From Sphingobacteriales bacterium 44-15 (lineage in GTDB: Bacteria; Bacteroidota; Bacteroidia; Chitinophagales; Chitinophagaceae): a stretch of DNA of 64,000 nucleotides. A program made the position numbers and the translations under genes. The stretch covers positions 232,331-296,330 of the forward strand of contig MKWG01000045.1 of NCBI GenBank assembly GCA_001899685.1, read 5' to 3'. Numbering within the stretch: the first letter of the stretch is position 1; every line of letters starts with the position of its first letter. Shown here piece by piece: positions 17,913 to 26,556 of the stretch. Under the pieces are notes generated by a model. The model had not been told where the DNA came from. It saw only the letters and a list, made by a program, of their open reading frames with translations, and ran no database searches.

Positions 17913-18482
17913 TCAGTTCAATTTTGGTACTACCGGGTTGTTACTGAATGTAACTATTACTTTTTCATAGCCCATATTTCGCAAAAAGTTACTTACGAAG
18001 AGACTGGCATTAGCTTCTGCTGTATGCAGCACGCCCAGCGAGTCGGCGCTGCTTTTGATTTGTTCCTGCGCCTGGGCTGCAAGCCGGTCTCTTTCTGCCG
18101 ACGAGAAGCTGCTCCTGAATGCGTCCACTTCTTCATAGGCCACTTTTATATCTTCCGGTTTGATGCTGATAGAGAAAAGACTGGCAGGTGGGAGTGTGAG
18201 GGTAATATTTTTGCCGTCAATAACAATATTGTTCTCATTAATTTTAGAAAAATCAATACCGGCTTTCAGTGTGGCTTCGCAGGTCATCAGGATCTTCCTG
18301 TCGCCTACTTTATACCATGTCTTATCATCGCTGGCTTTTATTATTTTATTTACCACGTATTCTACCGTCACCAGTTCATTCATCTCGCGCAGGGCGAGCA
18401 CTTCCTGCTGCTTTGGCGGCTTGACCGGACTGCAGGCAGTAAAGAGGATATATATACTGAACCAGCCGTATTTTTTGAACAT
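17913..18482 (-). CDS. DUF4230 domain-containing lipoprotein (paralogue B)
   Basis: 189 residues from the ATG at 18482 (MFKKYGWFSIYILFTACSPV). The frame stays open upstream, but that part is antisense to ispD and is rejected because the chosen start gives a clean lipoprotein signal with Cys in FTACSPVK. The domain matches paralogue A: EMNELVTVEYVVNKIIKA, DRKILMTCEATLKAGIDFSK and TLTLPPASLFSISIKPEDIK. It is the promoter-proximal gene of the pair and divergent from ispD across a 58-bp gap. Presumably the lipoprotein and membrane-anchored paralogues work together. Confidence 0.85.
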   Translation of the reverse strand: MFKKYGWFSIYILFTACSPVKPPKQQEVLALREMNELVTVEYVVNKIIKASDDKTWYKVGDRKILMTCEATLKAGIDFSKINENNIVIDGKNITLTLPPASLFSISIKPEDIKVAYEEVDAFRSSFSSAERDRLAAQAQEQIKSSADSLGVLHTAEANASLFVSNFLRNMGYEKVIVTFSNNPVVPKLN

Positions 18483-18540
18483 ATTGCAATTTACAAATCC
18501 TCTTTCAGGGTGAATGATTAATTTGCCGGCAAAAGGCTTC

Positions 18541-19233
18541 ATGAAAAAATATGCCGTAATAGTTGCAGGTGGTTCGGGCAGCCGTATGGGCGCAAGCCGT
18601 CCCAAACAATTCCTGCTGCTGAATGGCAAACCTGTGCTGTGGCATACTTTAGAAGCCTTTTCGGCCGCATACAATGATATGCAGATCGTGCTGGTATTGC
18701 CGCCTGGTTTTCTGGAAGAGGGAAAACAGATTATCCAGACCACTTCAGCACCCTCCCGGGTAAAAATTGTTGCAGGCGGAGCAACGCGTTTTCATTCTGT
18801 GAAGAACGGACTGGAACACGCCGCAGATAATGCTATCATTTTTGTGCATGATGCGGTAAGGTGCCTCATCACGCCGGCACTCATCAGGAGATGTTATGAA
18901 CAGGCTTTGCAGAAAGGCAGCGCCATACCTGCTATTGCTGTTACCGACAGTATACGTATGATCGCTGATGGAAAGACCCGCATCGTAGACAGGAATGCGC
19001 TGAGAGCTGTTCAAACACCGCAAACATTCAGGGCTGAAATTATTCTCTCGGCCTTTAAGCAGGAATACGATCCCCGTTTTACCGACGAAGCATCGGTGGT
19101 GGAAGCCGCCGGAGCGGATGTATTTCTGATAGAAGGAGAAAAAGAGAATATCAAAATAACGTTGCCTGCCGATATGCTGCTGGCAGAACAGGTATTGAAA
19201 AACAGGTCCGGGGCGCTATCCAGGGAAGAATGA
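18541..19233 (+). CDS. ispD: 2-C-methyl-D-erythritol 4-phosphate cytidylyltransferase
   Basis: 230 residues from ATG 18541 (MKKYAVIVAGGSG); a start 27 nt earlier is possible but adds nothing conserved. IspD motifs are present: the CTP-binding GGSGSRMGASRPKQFLLL, VHDAVRCLI, the VTDSIRMI segment and the TPQTFRAEII block, then FTDEASVVEAAG. It couples CTP to MEP in the non-mevalonate isoprenoid pathway. No other MEP genes are nearby. It is followed by a repeat-bearing gap before the FkbM methyltransferase. Confidence 0.94.
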   Translation: MKKYAVIVAGGSGSRMGASRPKQFLLLNGKPVLWHTLEAFSAAYNDMQIVLVLPPGFLEEGKQIIQTTSAPSRVKIVAGGATRFHSVKNGLEHAADNAIIFVHDAVRCLITPALIRRCYEQALQKGSAIPAIAVTDSIRMIADGKTRIVDRNALRAVQTPQTFRAEIILSAFKQEYDPRFTDEASVVEAAGADVFLIEGEKENIKITLPADMLLAEQVLKNRSGALSREE

Positions 19234-19254
19234 TTTTAATAACAGAGATTTTTA

Positions 19255-19338
19255 AACCGCAGAGAACACAAAGCTTTTCGCAAAGAAAGCGCAAAGGAGA
19301 CAATTTGATCCGGGAAGTTCTTAGCGAACTTTGCGGTT
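19255..19338. repeat. Word-type inverted repeat (AACCGCAGAG / AACTTTGCGGTT)
   Basis: The gap after ispD contains AACCGCAGAGAACACAAAG (19255-19273), a middle run CGCAAAGAAAGCGCAAAGGA, and AACTTTGCGGTT (19327-19338), so the ends can pair imperfectly (9 of 12 at the tips). It is another degenerate word family with the same architecture as the other gaps in this window. Confidence 0.6.
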
Positions 19339-19362
19339 AAAGAAGCTTACAGCATACTCATC

Positions 19363-20184
19363 ATGATAAAAAGGCTCGCCGCCGCATTGAGCAAATTTTT
19401 TTTCTGCTATGCTATCAGCGCAGATCCTGGCTCCTTTTGCCGGTTGATCATAAACACAAAAAAATACAGCAGGAAAAAAACAGGTACAGTTCAGCGAAAC
19501 AATGAGCAACCAGTTGCTTATCATCTGAAGCCTGGTGGTCATGAGAAAACAATTCAACTGAGAACATTCGCCGGAGACATTGAAATGTTTTACGAAATAT
19601 TCTTGCAAAAAGTATACGAACATCCCATTTTGAAGGAGCACGAGATCAATACTATCGCAGACCTGGGAGCTAATATTGGAATGTCGTCACTATACTTCAG
19701 TCAACTGTTCTCAACTGCGATGATATATGCCGTAGAACCTGACCCTTCGAATTTTGATATCCTGACATCTAATCTTTCGGAAGAGATCCTTCAGTCCCGC
19801 CTTGTTCCTGTACAGGCTGCTATATATTCAACAGATGGAATAGTTAACCTGAAGCAAAGCGCAAAAGCGTATAATACCGGAATAGCAGAGGAAGATACGG
19901 GCATTACCGTCCGCGCCCTTACATTCCCGACGTTTATTAAAGAAATGATGATCACAGGGATTGATCTCCTGAAAATTGATATAGAAGGAGGTGAAGCGTA
20001 TCTTTTCAATGCACCGGAAGAATGGCTGGATATAGTAAAGATCATCGTAATGGAATGTCATTCTCCCGCTATCAGGAAAAAAAGTGCTGCATTGCTCCGG
20101 GAAAAGGGATTCGAGATACTTCCCTCCATAGAGAAGGCAGGCGGTGCTGAACTGGTATGGGCCGTAAGATCAAACAACGATTGA
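19363..20184 (+). CDS. FkbM family methyltransferase
   Basis: 273 residues. The SAM-binding motif I is TIADLGANIGMSSLYFS (about residues 96-112), followed by AVEPDPSNFDIL, and the FkbM block LLKIDIEGGEAYLF near residue 205. FkbM enzymes O-methylate hydroxyl groups of polyketides or sugars. Neighbouring sugar-transferase genes suggest a polysaccharide target, but this is inference. The N-terminal ~60 residues are basic and not conserved by eye. The gene ends near a hairpin shared with the convergent acyltransferase gene. Confidence 0.86.
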   Translation: MIKRLAAALSKFFFCYAISADPGSFCRLIINTKKYSRKKTGTVQRNNEQPVAYHLKPGGHEKTIQLRTFAGDIEMFYEIFLQKVYEHPILKEHEINTIADLGANIGMSSLYFSQLFSTAMIYAVEPDPSNFDILTSNLSEEILQSRLVPVQAAIYSTDGIVNLKQSAKAYNTGIAEEDTGITVRALTFPTFIKEMMITGIDLLKIDIEGGEAYLFNAPEEWLDIVKIIVMECHSPAIRKKSAALLREKGFEILPSIEKAGGAELVWAVRSNND

Positions 20185-20225
20185 CCAGTGTATTTCCCGG
20201 GAAGTCAGATGAAAGGAACGTACGT

Positions 20226-20263
20226 CACTGATGCACGAATAAAAATACATTAGTGCATTCGTG
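20226..20263. terminator. Hairpin of CACGAATGCAC words between convergent genes
   Basis: CACTGATGCACGAAT (20226-20240) faces ATTAGTGCATTCGTG (20249-20263) and pairs at 12 of 15 positions around an 8-nt loop. It sits between the converging FkbM and acyltransferase genes and could end both transcripts. The same words recur at 38494, 39781, 39948, 57617 and 62515. Confidence 0.55.
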
Positions 20264-20268
20264 GCTGT

Positions 20269-21195
20269 TCACTTCAGGAGGTTTACAGGAAAAGGAAGAC
20301 GATTCATTTTTATATGCAGGTATGATACCGGCAAAGCGCCGAACTGCTGGTTGAAGAAGGCGATTCCCGGGATATCAGATCCTTCAAAACGAAAGCCCCT
20401 GTTACTGCCTGCCTGATCTGTGATGGCTGCATCGGTCAGCAAATAAAAAGCCCCGCTTTCTTTGCCGGCGGCGGTGCTGCCGCCTATTAAAGAATATACA
20501 AACTTGCTGCCCTGCAACACGCAATAAAATGCAACAGGTTCTTCCTCCGGAGATAATGCAAGATAGCTTTTCATATAACCCTTTTCTGAAGCCTGTATAC
20601 ATGCTTTAATAAGCGAAAGGTAGTCGGCAGCCTTAATATTTTTATGCCGCCGCTCATATTCGCTGCGGTACAGCTCCACAACATCCTGCACAGGGATGTC
20701 TCTTTTTATACGAAGCTTTGCTGCCGCTGCCCGGGCAAGCGAACGACGGGCAAGGCGGCTGTATCCTTCACGGATCTCGTCCCTGCTTTTAGCAAGGGAA
20801 AGCATTTGGTTGATACGGGATGAGGATTGAAAAAAATGCCTGTTGTTACTGACCTCTTTGTTCGCTTCATTCAGGTCAATATCCCAGAAACGGAACTGCT
20901 GGGGAATGGATTGTAAAAAGTCCGTGATTATTCCATGCTGCTCCGTATTCCCGAATACACCCAGGCAGGCAGTGAAAGGAGGCTGGTACAGATATTTAAA
21001 AGCATATTTTTCGCGCCATATCAAAGGCATAATAGCTTCATAATCGTTTAAAACCAATGCATCCCAGTTTTCCGCCATTTCATCAAGCCACCAGGAATAG
21101 CCATAGATCAACCCGTTGCCTGACATAGTTATACAGCGATCCCATTTTGAAATGTTTATCTTTTGACGCTGCAGATATTGAATTTGTCCGGTCAT
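20269..21195 (-). CDS. GNAT/FemAB-like acyltransferase
   Basis: 308 residues resembling the double-GNAT (FemAB-like) proteins of Bacteroidota. The first half includes a YSWWLDEMAENWDALVLNDY segment and IMPLIWREKYAFKYLYQPPF; the second includes RRSLARAAAAKLRIKRD, YLALSPEEEPVAFYCVLQG and RFEGSDIPGIAFFNQQFGA. An acyl or aminoacyl transfer to an envelope molecule is plausible, but the substrate is unknown. It starts 9 bp after the M1 peptidase gene and is probably its operon partner. Confidence 0.72.
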   Translation of the reverse strand: MTGQIQYLQRQKINISKWDRCITMSGNGLIYGYSWWLDEMAENWDALVLNDYEAIMPLIWREKYAFKYLYQPPFTACLGVFGNTEQHGIITDFLQSIPQQFRFWDIDLNEANKEVSNNRHFFQSSSRINQMLSLAKSRDEIREGYSRLARRSLARAAAAKLRIKRDIPVQDVVELYRSEYERRHKNIKAADYLSLIKACIQASEKGYMKSYLALSPEEEPVAFYCVLQGSKFVYSLIGGSTAAGKESGAFYLLTDAAITDQAGSNRGFRFEGSDIPGIAFFNQQFGALPVSYLHIKMNRLPFPVNLLK

Positions 21196-21204
21196 GATCG
21201 CAGG

Positions 21205-23982
21205 CTATAATGGGATGTGTGGATCTAATTTCTTAAAGCTAAGGTTTTGTATATCTATACTGAAAGATATTTTTTGAAAAAATGTATTTTCTGTATAAGA
21301 ACGGAAATAATCCCGGTATACCTTGCTGTACAACACCGGTATATATATGTTCACTATATCCTTCAGCAAGGACAACCGGATACCTGCATCAAATAATATC
21401 CTTGAAGTTTCTGCATCCTTTTTCCATGCTTCGCTGTAAGTACCTATATCCACAAACAGCTTCAGAGGAACTTTTGGGTGAAAGGAAGAGCTGAAGTTCA
21501 ATGCGCCAAGCCAGTCGTCCGTTTTTCCTACTTTATTGCTTAATAAATCAGTGCCTACTTTAAAGCCTCCATCGCGTATCATTACCTGCTGCGACAGGAA
21601 CCCGTCATATTCATTCCGTCCGATAAAATAATTGCTGTAGGTATAATCTTCATCACCTTTGGGGGCGCTTAGATCCAGGCGATACATATACGTATTGGAT
21701 CTTTTTAAAGAAGTTTCACCACCCAGGTAAATAAATTTTCCTGCAAAAGCGCGGACGTTCAGCCCGGCTTTGTTGGGATAGTTAAAGAAATAATTGCCGG
21801 TAAATGCGAGCCGCATAAAGTCTTTTGAATGTTCCGCCAGGATGTCCCAGCGATAGGGATATAGCGCCCGGCTGTTTTCAGTTACGAACCGCCATTGAAA
21901 AACAGTACGCCATTTCCCCGAAACAGCATACTGGTTTTTCATAGCAACAGTGTCCCGGTAAAAATATAATGCATCTTCATTGATAAAATAAGATTTTAAC
22001 TGTAAGTATCTTGTCTGTTGGCTGCGGGGATCCGCATTGCGGAAGGTGAGCCTGATATGGGGAACCAGTTTTCTGTATCCAAGATAATTCTTTACCCCTG
22101 CCGGGTCTGTATATATATTCTCTGTAAATTTTGAAAATGACAGCCCTGCTTCAGCTTTGTAAACTATATTATCCGGGTACCAGGTATATGTTGCGCGGCC
22201 TATTGCATTGAATTGTTTGCTGCCGGTTGCATACATGGGCACAGCCACAAACTGCAGCTTCCTCAACGGCAGCGTATAATTGTGAATGATACCGCCTATC
22301 ATTAGCCTGTCGTAATAATTATACCCTAATGCCGGTGCAAGGTTGAGGTGATGATATTGCTGTGCCGCATCGGGCTTTCCTATTAACCCGAAACGGAATG
22401 CCTTCTTGTGAGGAGACATGATGCTTCCTTTCGTTGTGAGAAGATCAAAAATGCTATCCTGGTTCTTCCCCGAAACAACTTCCACTATATGCTTAAAATC
22501 TCCCGGATAAGGATGTTTGAACTGCCATTCATTGTAATAACGGTGAATTGCCGAATCAAAAGCAGGAGCTCCCAGCGAAGTCTTTAATTGCTTCATCCAT
22601 TCACCGGTTTTGTAATAGGCGGAGAGTTCGTAATTCAAAAGACTGAAGGCAGGCGCCGGTGTTTCTACCGGTTGATCTTTCTTTGCGGCTGCAACGGTTT
22701 CAAAGGCAATCCTTTCAATGCCTTCCATATCAGTGAATATATTGGCAGGCTTATTATCAGCACGGAAGATGCTTCCAAAATAACTGTTCATTCCTTCATC
22801 CATCCAGGGATGCTGCCGTTCATTGCTGGCCAAAATGCCATACAGCCAGTTATGCCCCACTTCATGCCCGATCACTTCTGCCAGCAACTGCTTTGGCACG
22901 CGGGAGGAAACAGCAGCAATAGTAGGATATTCCATACCCCCGTATTTTTTATCATCCACTTCCACCGCGCTTACAACCGGGTATGGATAGGAGCCGATAG
23001 CATTGGAATAATTTCTCAACGCTGCTTTAATATCATTAACGGTATTGCCCCAGTTATTTTTTGCAGCAGGCAGATAATAGGCGTATACCTCTGTAATCTT
23101 TCCTGTGGTGAGCATGCAGGTGTCCTGTTGTACAATAAACCGCTTATCCGCAAACCAGGCAAAGTCGTGTATATTATCCTGTGAATAATGGAGCGTTTTG
23201 GTAGCTGCGGACGACGGAGGAAAAAGCCGTCGGATGACCTTATAAGTTCCCGGTTTGATCTTTTTCCGGAAACGCTGCTCTTTCCAGTCAAAGGAGTTCC
23301 GGGTTTTCAGCCATTCTTTTTCTGCTTCGTTCTGTAAAACGCCTGTTGCGGCTACAACGTAGTTCTCCGGCACGGTAATAAATACATCATACTTTCCAAA
23401 CTCGCTGTAAAATTCTCCCTGGTTAAGATAGGGCATCGGGTGCCAACCCTTCCGGTCATATACTGCCGGCTTGGGATACCATTGGGTAAGCTGATAAGAC
23501 TGACCGATATGACCGCCACGCGAAAAATTTTGTGGTAATTGCAGGTGAAAAGGCGTTGTGATCAATATGGTTGCTCCCGGCAGCAGCGACTGTGATAATA
23601 TCAGTTTGACCACATCAATATATTGCGGGTGGTTTTCAACGGTTGCATGTATGTCGTTTACCCTGAAGTCGAGCTGGTTGATATATCCCTTCTGTTCCGG
23701 CGTTGAAAAATAAAAATCCGTATTACCATTCTCTATTTGTTGCTCGCTGAATGCTGTCCGGTCATTTTTATATGCATTAGGCCACAGGTGAAGCCATATA
23801 AACGATAATGTATCCGGGGAGTTATTAGTATACTGCATTTTTACAAAGCCATCCACCACATGGTCCGTATCGTTCAGCACAGCCGTAATAGTGTAGTTCA
23901 CCTGCTGTTGCCAGTAAATATCCTGGGCTTTGCTTCCTGCCAGGCAGCACCATAAACAGATTGTAAATGCCAGGTATTTCAC
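21205..23982 (-). CDS. M1 family metallopeptidase, exported
   Basis: 925 residues from a GTG at 23982, giving the signal peptide VKYLAFTICLWCCLAGSKAQ. The only longer start is a TTG at 24003, but that codon lies inside a perfect -7 element (TACATTTG), so it is rejected. The zinc motif is HEVGHNW, with the third ligand Glu downstream in HPWMDEGMNSYFG. The C-terminal ~400 residues are beta-rich and may be an outer-membrane-type domain, as in large gluzincins of this phylum. It probably trims peptides in the periplasm. The acyltransferase gene follows by 9 bp. Confidence 0.9.
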   Translation of the reverse strand: MKYLAFTICLWCCLAGSKAQDIYWQQQVNYTITAVLNDTDHVVDGFVKMQYTNNSPDTLSFIWLHLWPNAYKNDRTAFSEQQIENGNTDFYFSTPEQKGYINQLDFRVNDIHATVENHPQYIDVVKLILSQSLLPGATILITTPFHLQLPQNFSRGGHIGQSYQLTQWYPKPAVYDRKGWHPMPYLNQGEFYSEFGKYDVFITVPENYVVAATGVLQNEAEKEWLKTRNSFDWKEQRFRKKIKPGTYKVIRRLFPPSSAATKTLHYSQDNIHDFAWFADKRFIVQQDTCMLTTGKITEVYAYYLPAAKNNWGNTVNDIKAALRNYSNAIGSYPYPVVSAVEVDDKKYGGMEYPTIAAVSSRVPKQLLAEVIGHEVGHNWLYGILASNERQHPWMDEGMNSYFGSIFRADNKPANIFTDMEGIERIAFETVAAAKKDQPVETPAPAFSLLNYELSAYYKTGEWMKQLKTSLGAPAFDSAIHRYYNEWQFKHPYPGDFKHIVEVVSGKNQDSIFDLLTTKGSIMSPHKKAFRFGLIGKPDAAQQYHHLNLAPALGYNYYDRLMIGGIIHNYTLPLRKLQFVAVPMYATGSKQFNAIGRATYTWYPDNIVYKAEAGLSFSKFTENIYTDPAGVKNYLGYRKLVPHIRLTFRNADPRSQQTRYLQLKSYFINEDALYFYRDTVAMKNQYAVSGKWRTVFQWRFVTENSRALYPYRWDILAEHSKDFMRLAFTGNYFFNYPNKAGLNVRAFAGKFIYLGGETSLKRSNTYMYRLDLSAPKGDEDYTYSNYFIGRNEYDGFLSQQVMIRDGGFKVGTDLLSNKVGKTDDWLGALNFSSSFHPKVPLKLFVDIGTYSEAWKKDAETSRILFDAGIRLSLLKDIVNIYIPVLYSKVYRDYFRSYTENTFFQKISFSIDIQNLSFKKLDPHIPL

Positions 23983-24000
23983 GCGGTAAAAAGTTCGGTT

Positions 24001-24008
24001 CAAATGTA
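24001..24008 (-). promoter_or_regulatory. -7 element TACATTTG before the M1 peptidase gene
   Basis: Read on the minus strand this is TACATTTG, an exact TAnnTTTG, 18 nt before the GTG start at 23982. Transcription would begin about 12 nt before the GTG, so the mRNA leader would be very short. No good TTG is seen 19 nt upstream. Confidence 0.55.
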
Positions 24009-24013
24009 AAACA

Positions 24014-24080
24014 ATTGTGAGACGTGAAAGGTGAAACGTGAGACTTTCACATCTCGTATCTCACGTCTGCCGTTTCACGA
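24014..24080. repeat. Word-repeat hairpin (GTGAGACGTGAAAGG)
   Basis: GTGAGACGTGAAAGGTGAAA (24017-24036) and the continuing CGTGAGA face TTTCACATCTCG and CTCACGTCTGCCGTTTCAC (24060-24078); the arms pair imperfectly. It lies between the end of the sugar-transferase gene and the M1 peptidase promoter, where it could end the first transcript. Confidence 0.6.
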
Positions 24081-24112
24081 TCAACATAGCAGTAGTAACA
24101 AACAATACCCGC

Positions 24113-25531
24113 TCACTTTCCCTTTCCCTTCAGTATTGTCCTGAGCGTATGGAGCATGATATTAAAATCAAGCCCGAGCGAAATATTTTCTATATATACC
24201 AGGTCGTACTGCATGCGTTCGATCATTTCCTCCACATTTTCTGCATAGCCGAATTTTATCATGCCCATGCTGGTAATGCCCGGCTTTACTTTCAGCAGGT
24301 AACGGAAATAGGGGGTGCGCCTGTTTATTTCATCAATATAAAACCGGCGTTCCGGCCGCGGGCCTACCAGGCTCATTTCATCTTTTATTACATTCCAGAA
24401 TTGCGGTAACTCATCAATGCGCCATTTACGCATTGTTTTACCCCAGGGCGTAATGCGCTGGTCTTCATGCGACGAAAGCGCAGGTCCGTTCTTTTCGGCA
24501 TCAGCATACATGGAGCGGAACTTGTACATTATAAACGGTTTGCCTTTGTAACCTACCCGTTCCTGTGCATAAAACACCGGGCCTGCGGAAGACAGTTTTA
24601 CTCTTATGGCGGTATACAGCATCAGGGGGGAGAGCAATACCAGCCCTGATACCGATACCAGGATATCTGTTAATCTTTTCAGGTGTTGCTGCCATTCCGG
24701 TATCAGCCCCTTTCTTAAGTCAATCAATGGTGCATCCAGCACATTCCGGGTTCTCACCGACCCTGCCAGTATATCAAGATGGCTGGGGGCCATTTTTATA
24801 TCTACATCTTTTTCGCTTAAGCGGTTAACGATATCCGTTATTTCACCCGCAGGTGCGCCTTCCATGGCAATGATCACCTGGTCTGCCCTGCTTTCTTCCA
24901 GTATCTCTTCCAGTTTTTCCGTGCCGCCAAGGCAGGGCATATATTTTTTTAAGCCGTTGCGGGAATGGGTGTCGTCTATAAATCCTGCGAACCTGTAGCC
25001 CAGGATCTCCTGGTTCTTTTTTATATCAAGATATACCTGCATGGCCGTAGTATTGTTGCCAATGATCACCGTATCAAACCATACTTTTTTCCTGATTAAT
25101 TGTCTCCGGGCTGTTCCAAGGATAATGGACCGGGCTGTCCAGACCAGCAGGAGGTGGCATATAAACAGCGTAAAAAAGGCCTTGTAGTAATAAGGATAGT
25201 TCACCTGCCTGTCATCAAGCACAAGCATGAAGAAAAGCACCAGGCAGCCAAGCAGGGTACAGATGAATGTTGTGGTAAATTCCGACAGCCCTGACCTGAC
25301 ATACACCGGCCGGTGGTAGCTTCCTGCCAGGAGGAACAACATCAGCCAGCCGGCGGGGATAAGAAAAATGCTGATCTGCAGCAAAAGATTGGAGGAAAGC
25401 TCGCCGGCTATATCCATAGTAAAGCCGCCAAGCTGCTTGCGTATAAAAAATGCTACTGTCCATGCAAGCGCACAGGCAATATAATCGCCGGTCGCATACC
25501 AGGCTATGGATATTTTTTGCCGGTTCTTCAT
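24113..25531 (-). CDS. Polyprenyl-phosphate sugar-1-phosphate transferase (exopolysaccharide initiating)
   Basis: 472 residues of the WcaJ/WbaP class. Residues 1-140 contain four hydrophobic helices, residues ~145-245 a NAD-fold-like domain (VIIGNNTTAMQVYLDIK), then one helix near 280, and a C-terminal catalytic domain: RVGYKGKPFIMYKFRSM, LPQFWNVIKDEMSLVGPRPE and KPGITSMGMI. It loads the first sugar phosphate on undecaprenyl phosphate at the inner membrane, starting a capsule, EPS or O-antigen unit. A Gfo/Idh oxidoreductase gene ends 19 bp upstream and is very probably in the same operon, perhaps making the sugar nucleotide. No glycosyltransferase cluster is beside it. Confidence 0.93.
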   Translation of the reverse strand: MKNRQKISIAWYATGDYIACALAWTVAFFIRKQLGGFTMDIAGELSSNLLLQISIFLIPAGWLMLFLLAGSYHRPVYVRSGLSEFTTTFICTLLGCLVLFFMLVLDDRQVNYPYYYKAFFTLFICHLLLVWTARSIILGTARRQLIRKKVWFDTVIIGNNTTAMQVYLDIKKNQEILGYRFAGFIDDTHSRNGLKKYMPCLGGTEKLEEILEESRADQVIIAMEGAPAGEITDIVNRLSEKDVDIKMAPSHLDILAGSVRTRNVLDAPLIDLRKGLIPEWQQHLKRLTDILVSVSGLVLLSPLMLYTAIRVKLSSAGPVFYAQERVGYKGKPFIMYKFRSMYADAEKNGPALSSHEDQRITPWGKTMRKWRIDELPQFWNVIKDEMSLVGPRPERRFYIDEINRRTPYFRYLLKVKPGITSMGMIKFGYAENVEEMIERMQYDLVYIENISLGLDFNIMLHTLRTILKGKGK

Positions 25532-25550
25532 GGCATGGAAAATGTACCGC

Positions 25551-26528
25551 TTATTTTACAACGTAATTAGCAGACTGGATTTTCTGTAATATCTGGTGCG
25601 CCACATCCATAGCCATTAACCCGTCCACTTCCGACACAGGCGTGGGATTGTTGCCGGTCACTGCCTTCACGAAGGCTTCCAGCTCTAATAAAATAGCGTT
25701 GGCATCTGGCACCGGCGGATTGGCAATGGCGATCTCTTTTTTTCCTGAGGGCGTTTCAATATCAAAGGTGAAGGCATCCCTGTCGGAATCTTCTTTCAGC
25801 TTGATGATCTCTGTTTTCTTTTCCAGGAAGTCAATGCCGATATAGGCGTCTTTTTGAAACAGCCGCATCTTCCGCATTTTCTTCATAGAGATCCTGGAGG
25901 AAGTGAGGTTCGCTACACAGCCGTTGTTAAATTCAATGCGCACATTGGCAATATCGGGTGTATCGGTCATTACCGCTACCCCGCTCGCCGATATATGCTT
26001 TACCCCGCTTTTAACGATGCTCAGCACGATATCTATATCATGGATCATCAGGTCGAGGATCACACTTACCTCCGTGCCACGGGGGTTGAACTGGGAGAGC
26101 CGGTGCACTTCTATGAACATCGGCGCAAGCTGGTAGCCGCTGAGGGCAAGATACGCCGGATTGAAGCGCTCCACATGCCCTACCTGTACTTTGATGCCGG
26201 CCTCTTTGGCAAGCTTTACTATCTTATGCGCCTCCTCCATAGTATCTGCAAGCGGCTTCTCCACAAATACATGCCTGCTGTTGCGTATGGCTTTCTCACA
26301 AAGATCAAAATGAAAGGTGGTAGGAGCGATAATGTCCACCGCATCGCAGGCTGCTACAAGCTCGTCCTGGTTATCAAATCTTTTAAGCCCGTATTGTTTT
26401 GAAACCTCTGCTGCTGCAGTATCATCAGGATCATAGAATCCAACAAGCTTCGCACCTTTTATTTTCTGCCAGTTATTGATATGGAATTTGCCAAGGTGAC
26501 CTACTCCAAAAATACCTACTTTAAGCAT
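25551..26528 (-). CDS. Gfo/Idh/MocA family oxidoreductase (cytoplasmic)
   Basis: 325 residues. The NAD(P) site is GIFGVGHLGKFHINNW at the very N terminus, the catalytic Lys lies in VFVEKPLADTMEEA, and MIHDIDIVLSIVKSG carries the His/Asp pair. The gene lies 19 bp upstream of the sugar-1-phosphate transferase, so modification of a sugar nucleotide (for example a 3-keto step) is plausible; this is context inference. A -7-like element is present upstream on the same strand. Confidence 0.88.
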   Translation of the reverse strand: MLKVGIFGVGHLGKFHINNWQKIKGAKLVGFYDPDDTAAAEVSKQYGLKRFDNQDELVAACDAVDIIAPTTFHFDLCEKAIRNSRHVFVEKPLADTMEEAHKIVKLAKEAGIKVQVGHVERFNPAYLALSGYQLAPMFIEVHRLSQFNPRGTEVSVILDLMIHDIDIVLSIVKSGVKHISASGVAVMTDTPDIANVRIEFNNGCVANLTSSRISMKKMRKMRLFQKDAYIGIDFLEKKTEIIKLKEDSDRDAFTFDIETPSGKKEIAIANPPVPDANAILLELEAFVKAVTGNNPTPVSEVDGLMAMDVAHQILQKIQSANYVVK

Positions 26529-26548
26529 GTATTATCTTTTAGAATGAT

Positions 26549-26556
26549 CAAAGATA
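26549..26556 (-). promoter_or_regulatory. -7 element TATCTTTG before the Gfo/Idh-sugar transferase operon
   Basis: On the minus strand TATCTTTG matches TAnnTTTG, 20 nt before the ATG at 26528. No TTG is found at the expected -33 distance, so confidence is moderate. Confidence 0.5.
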
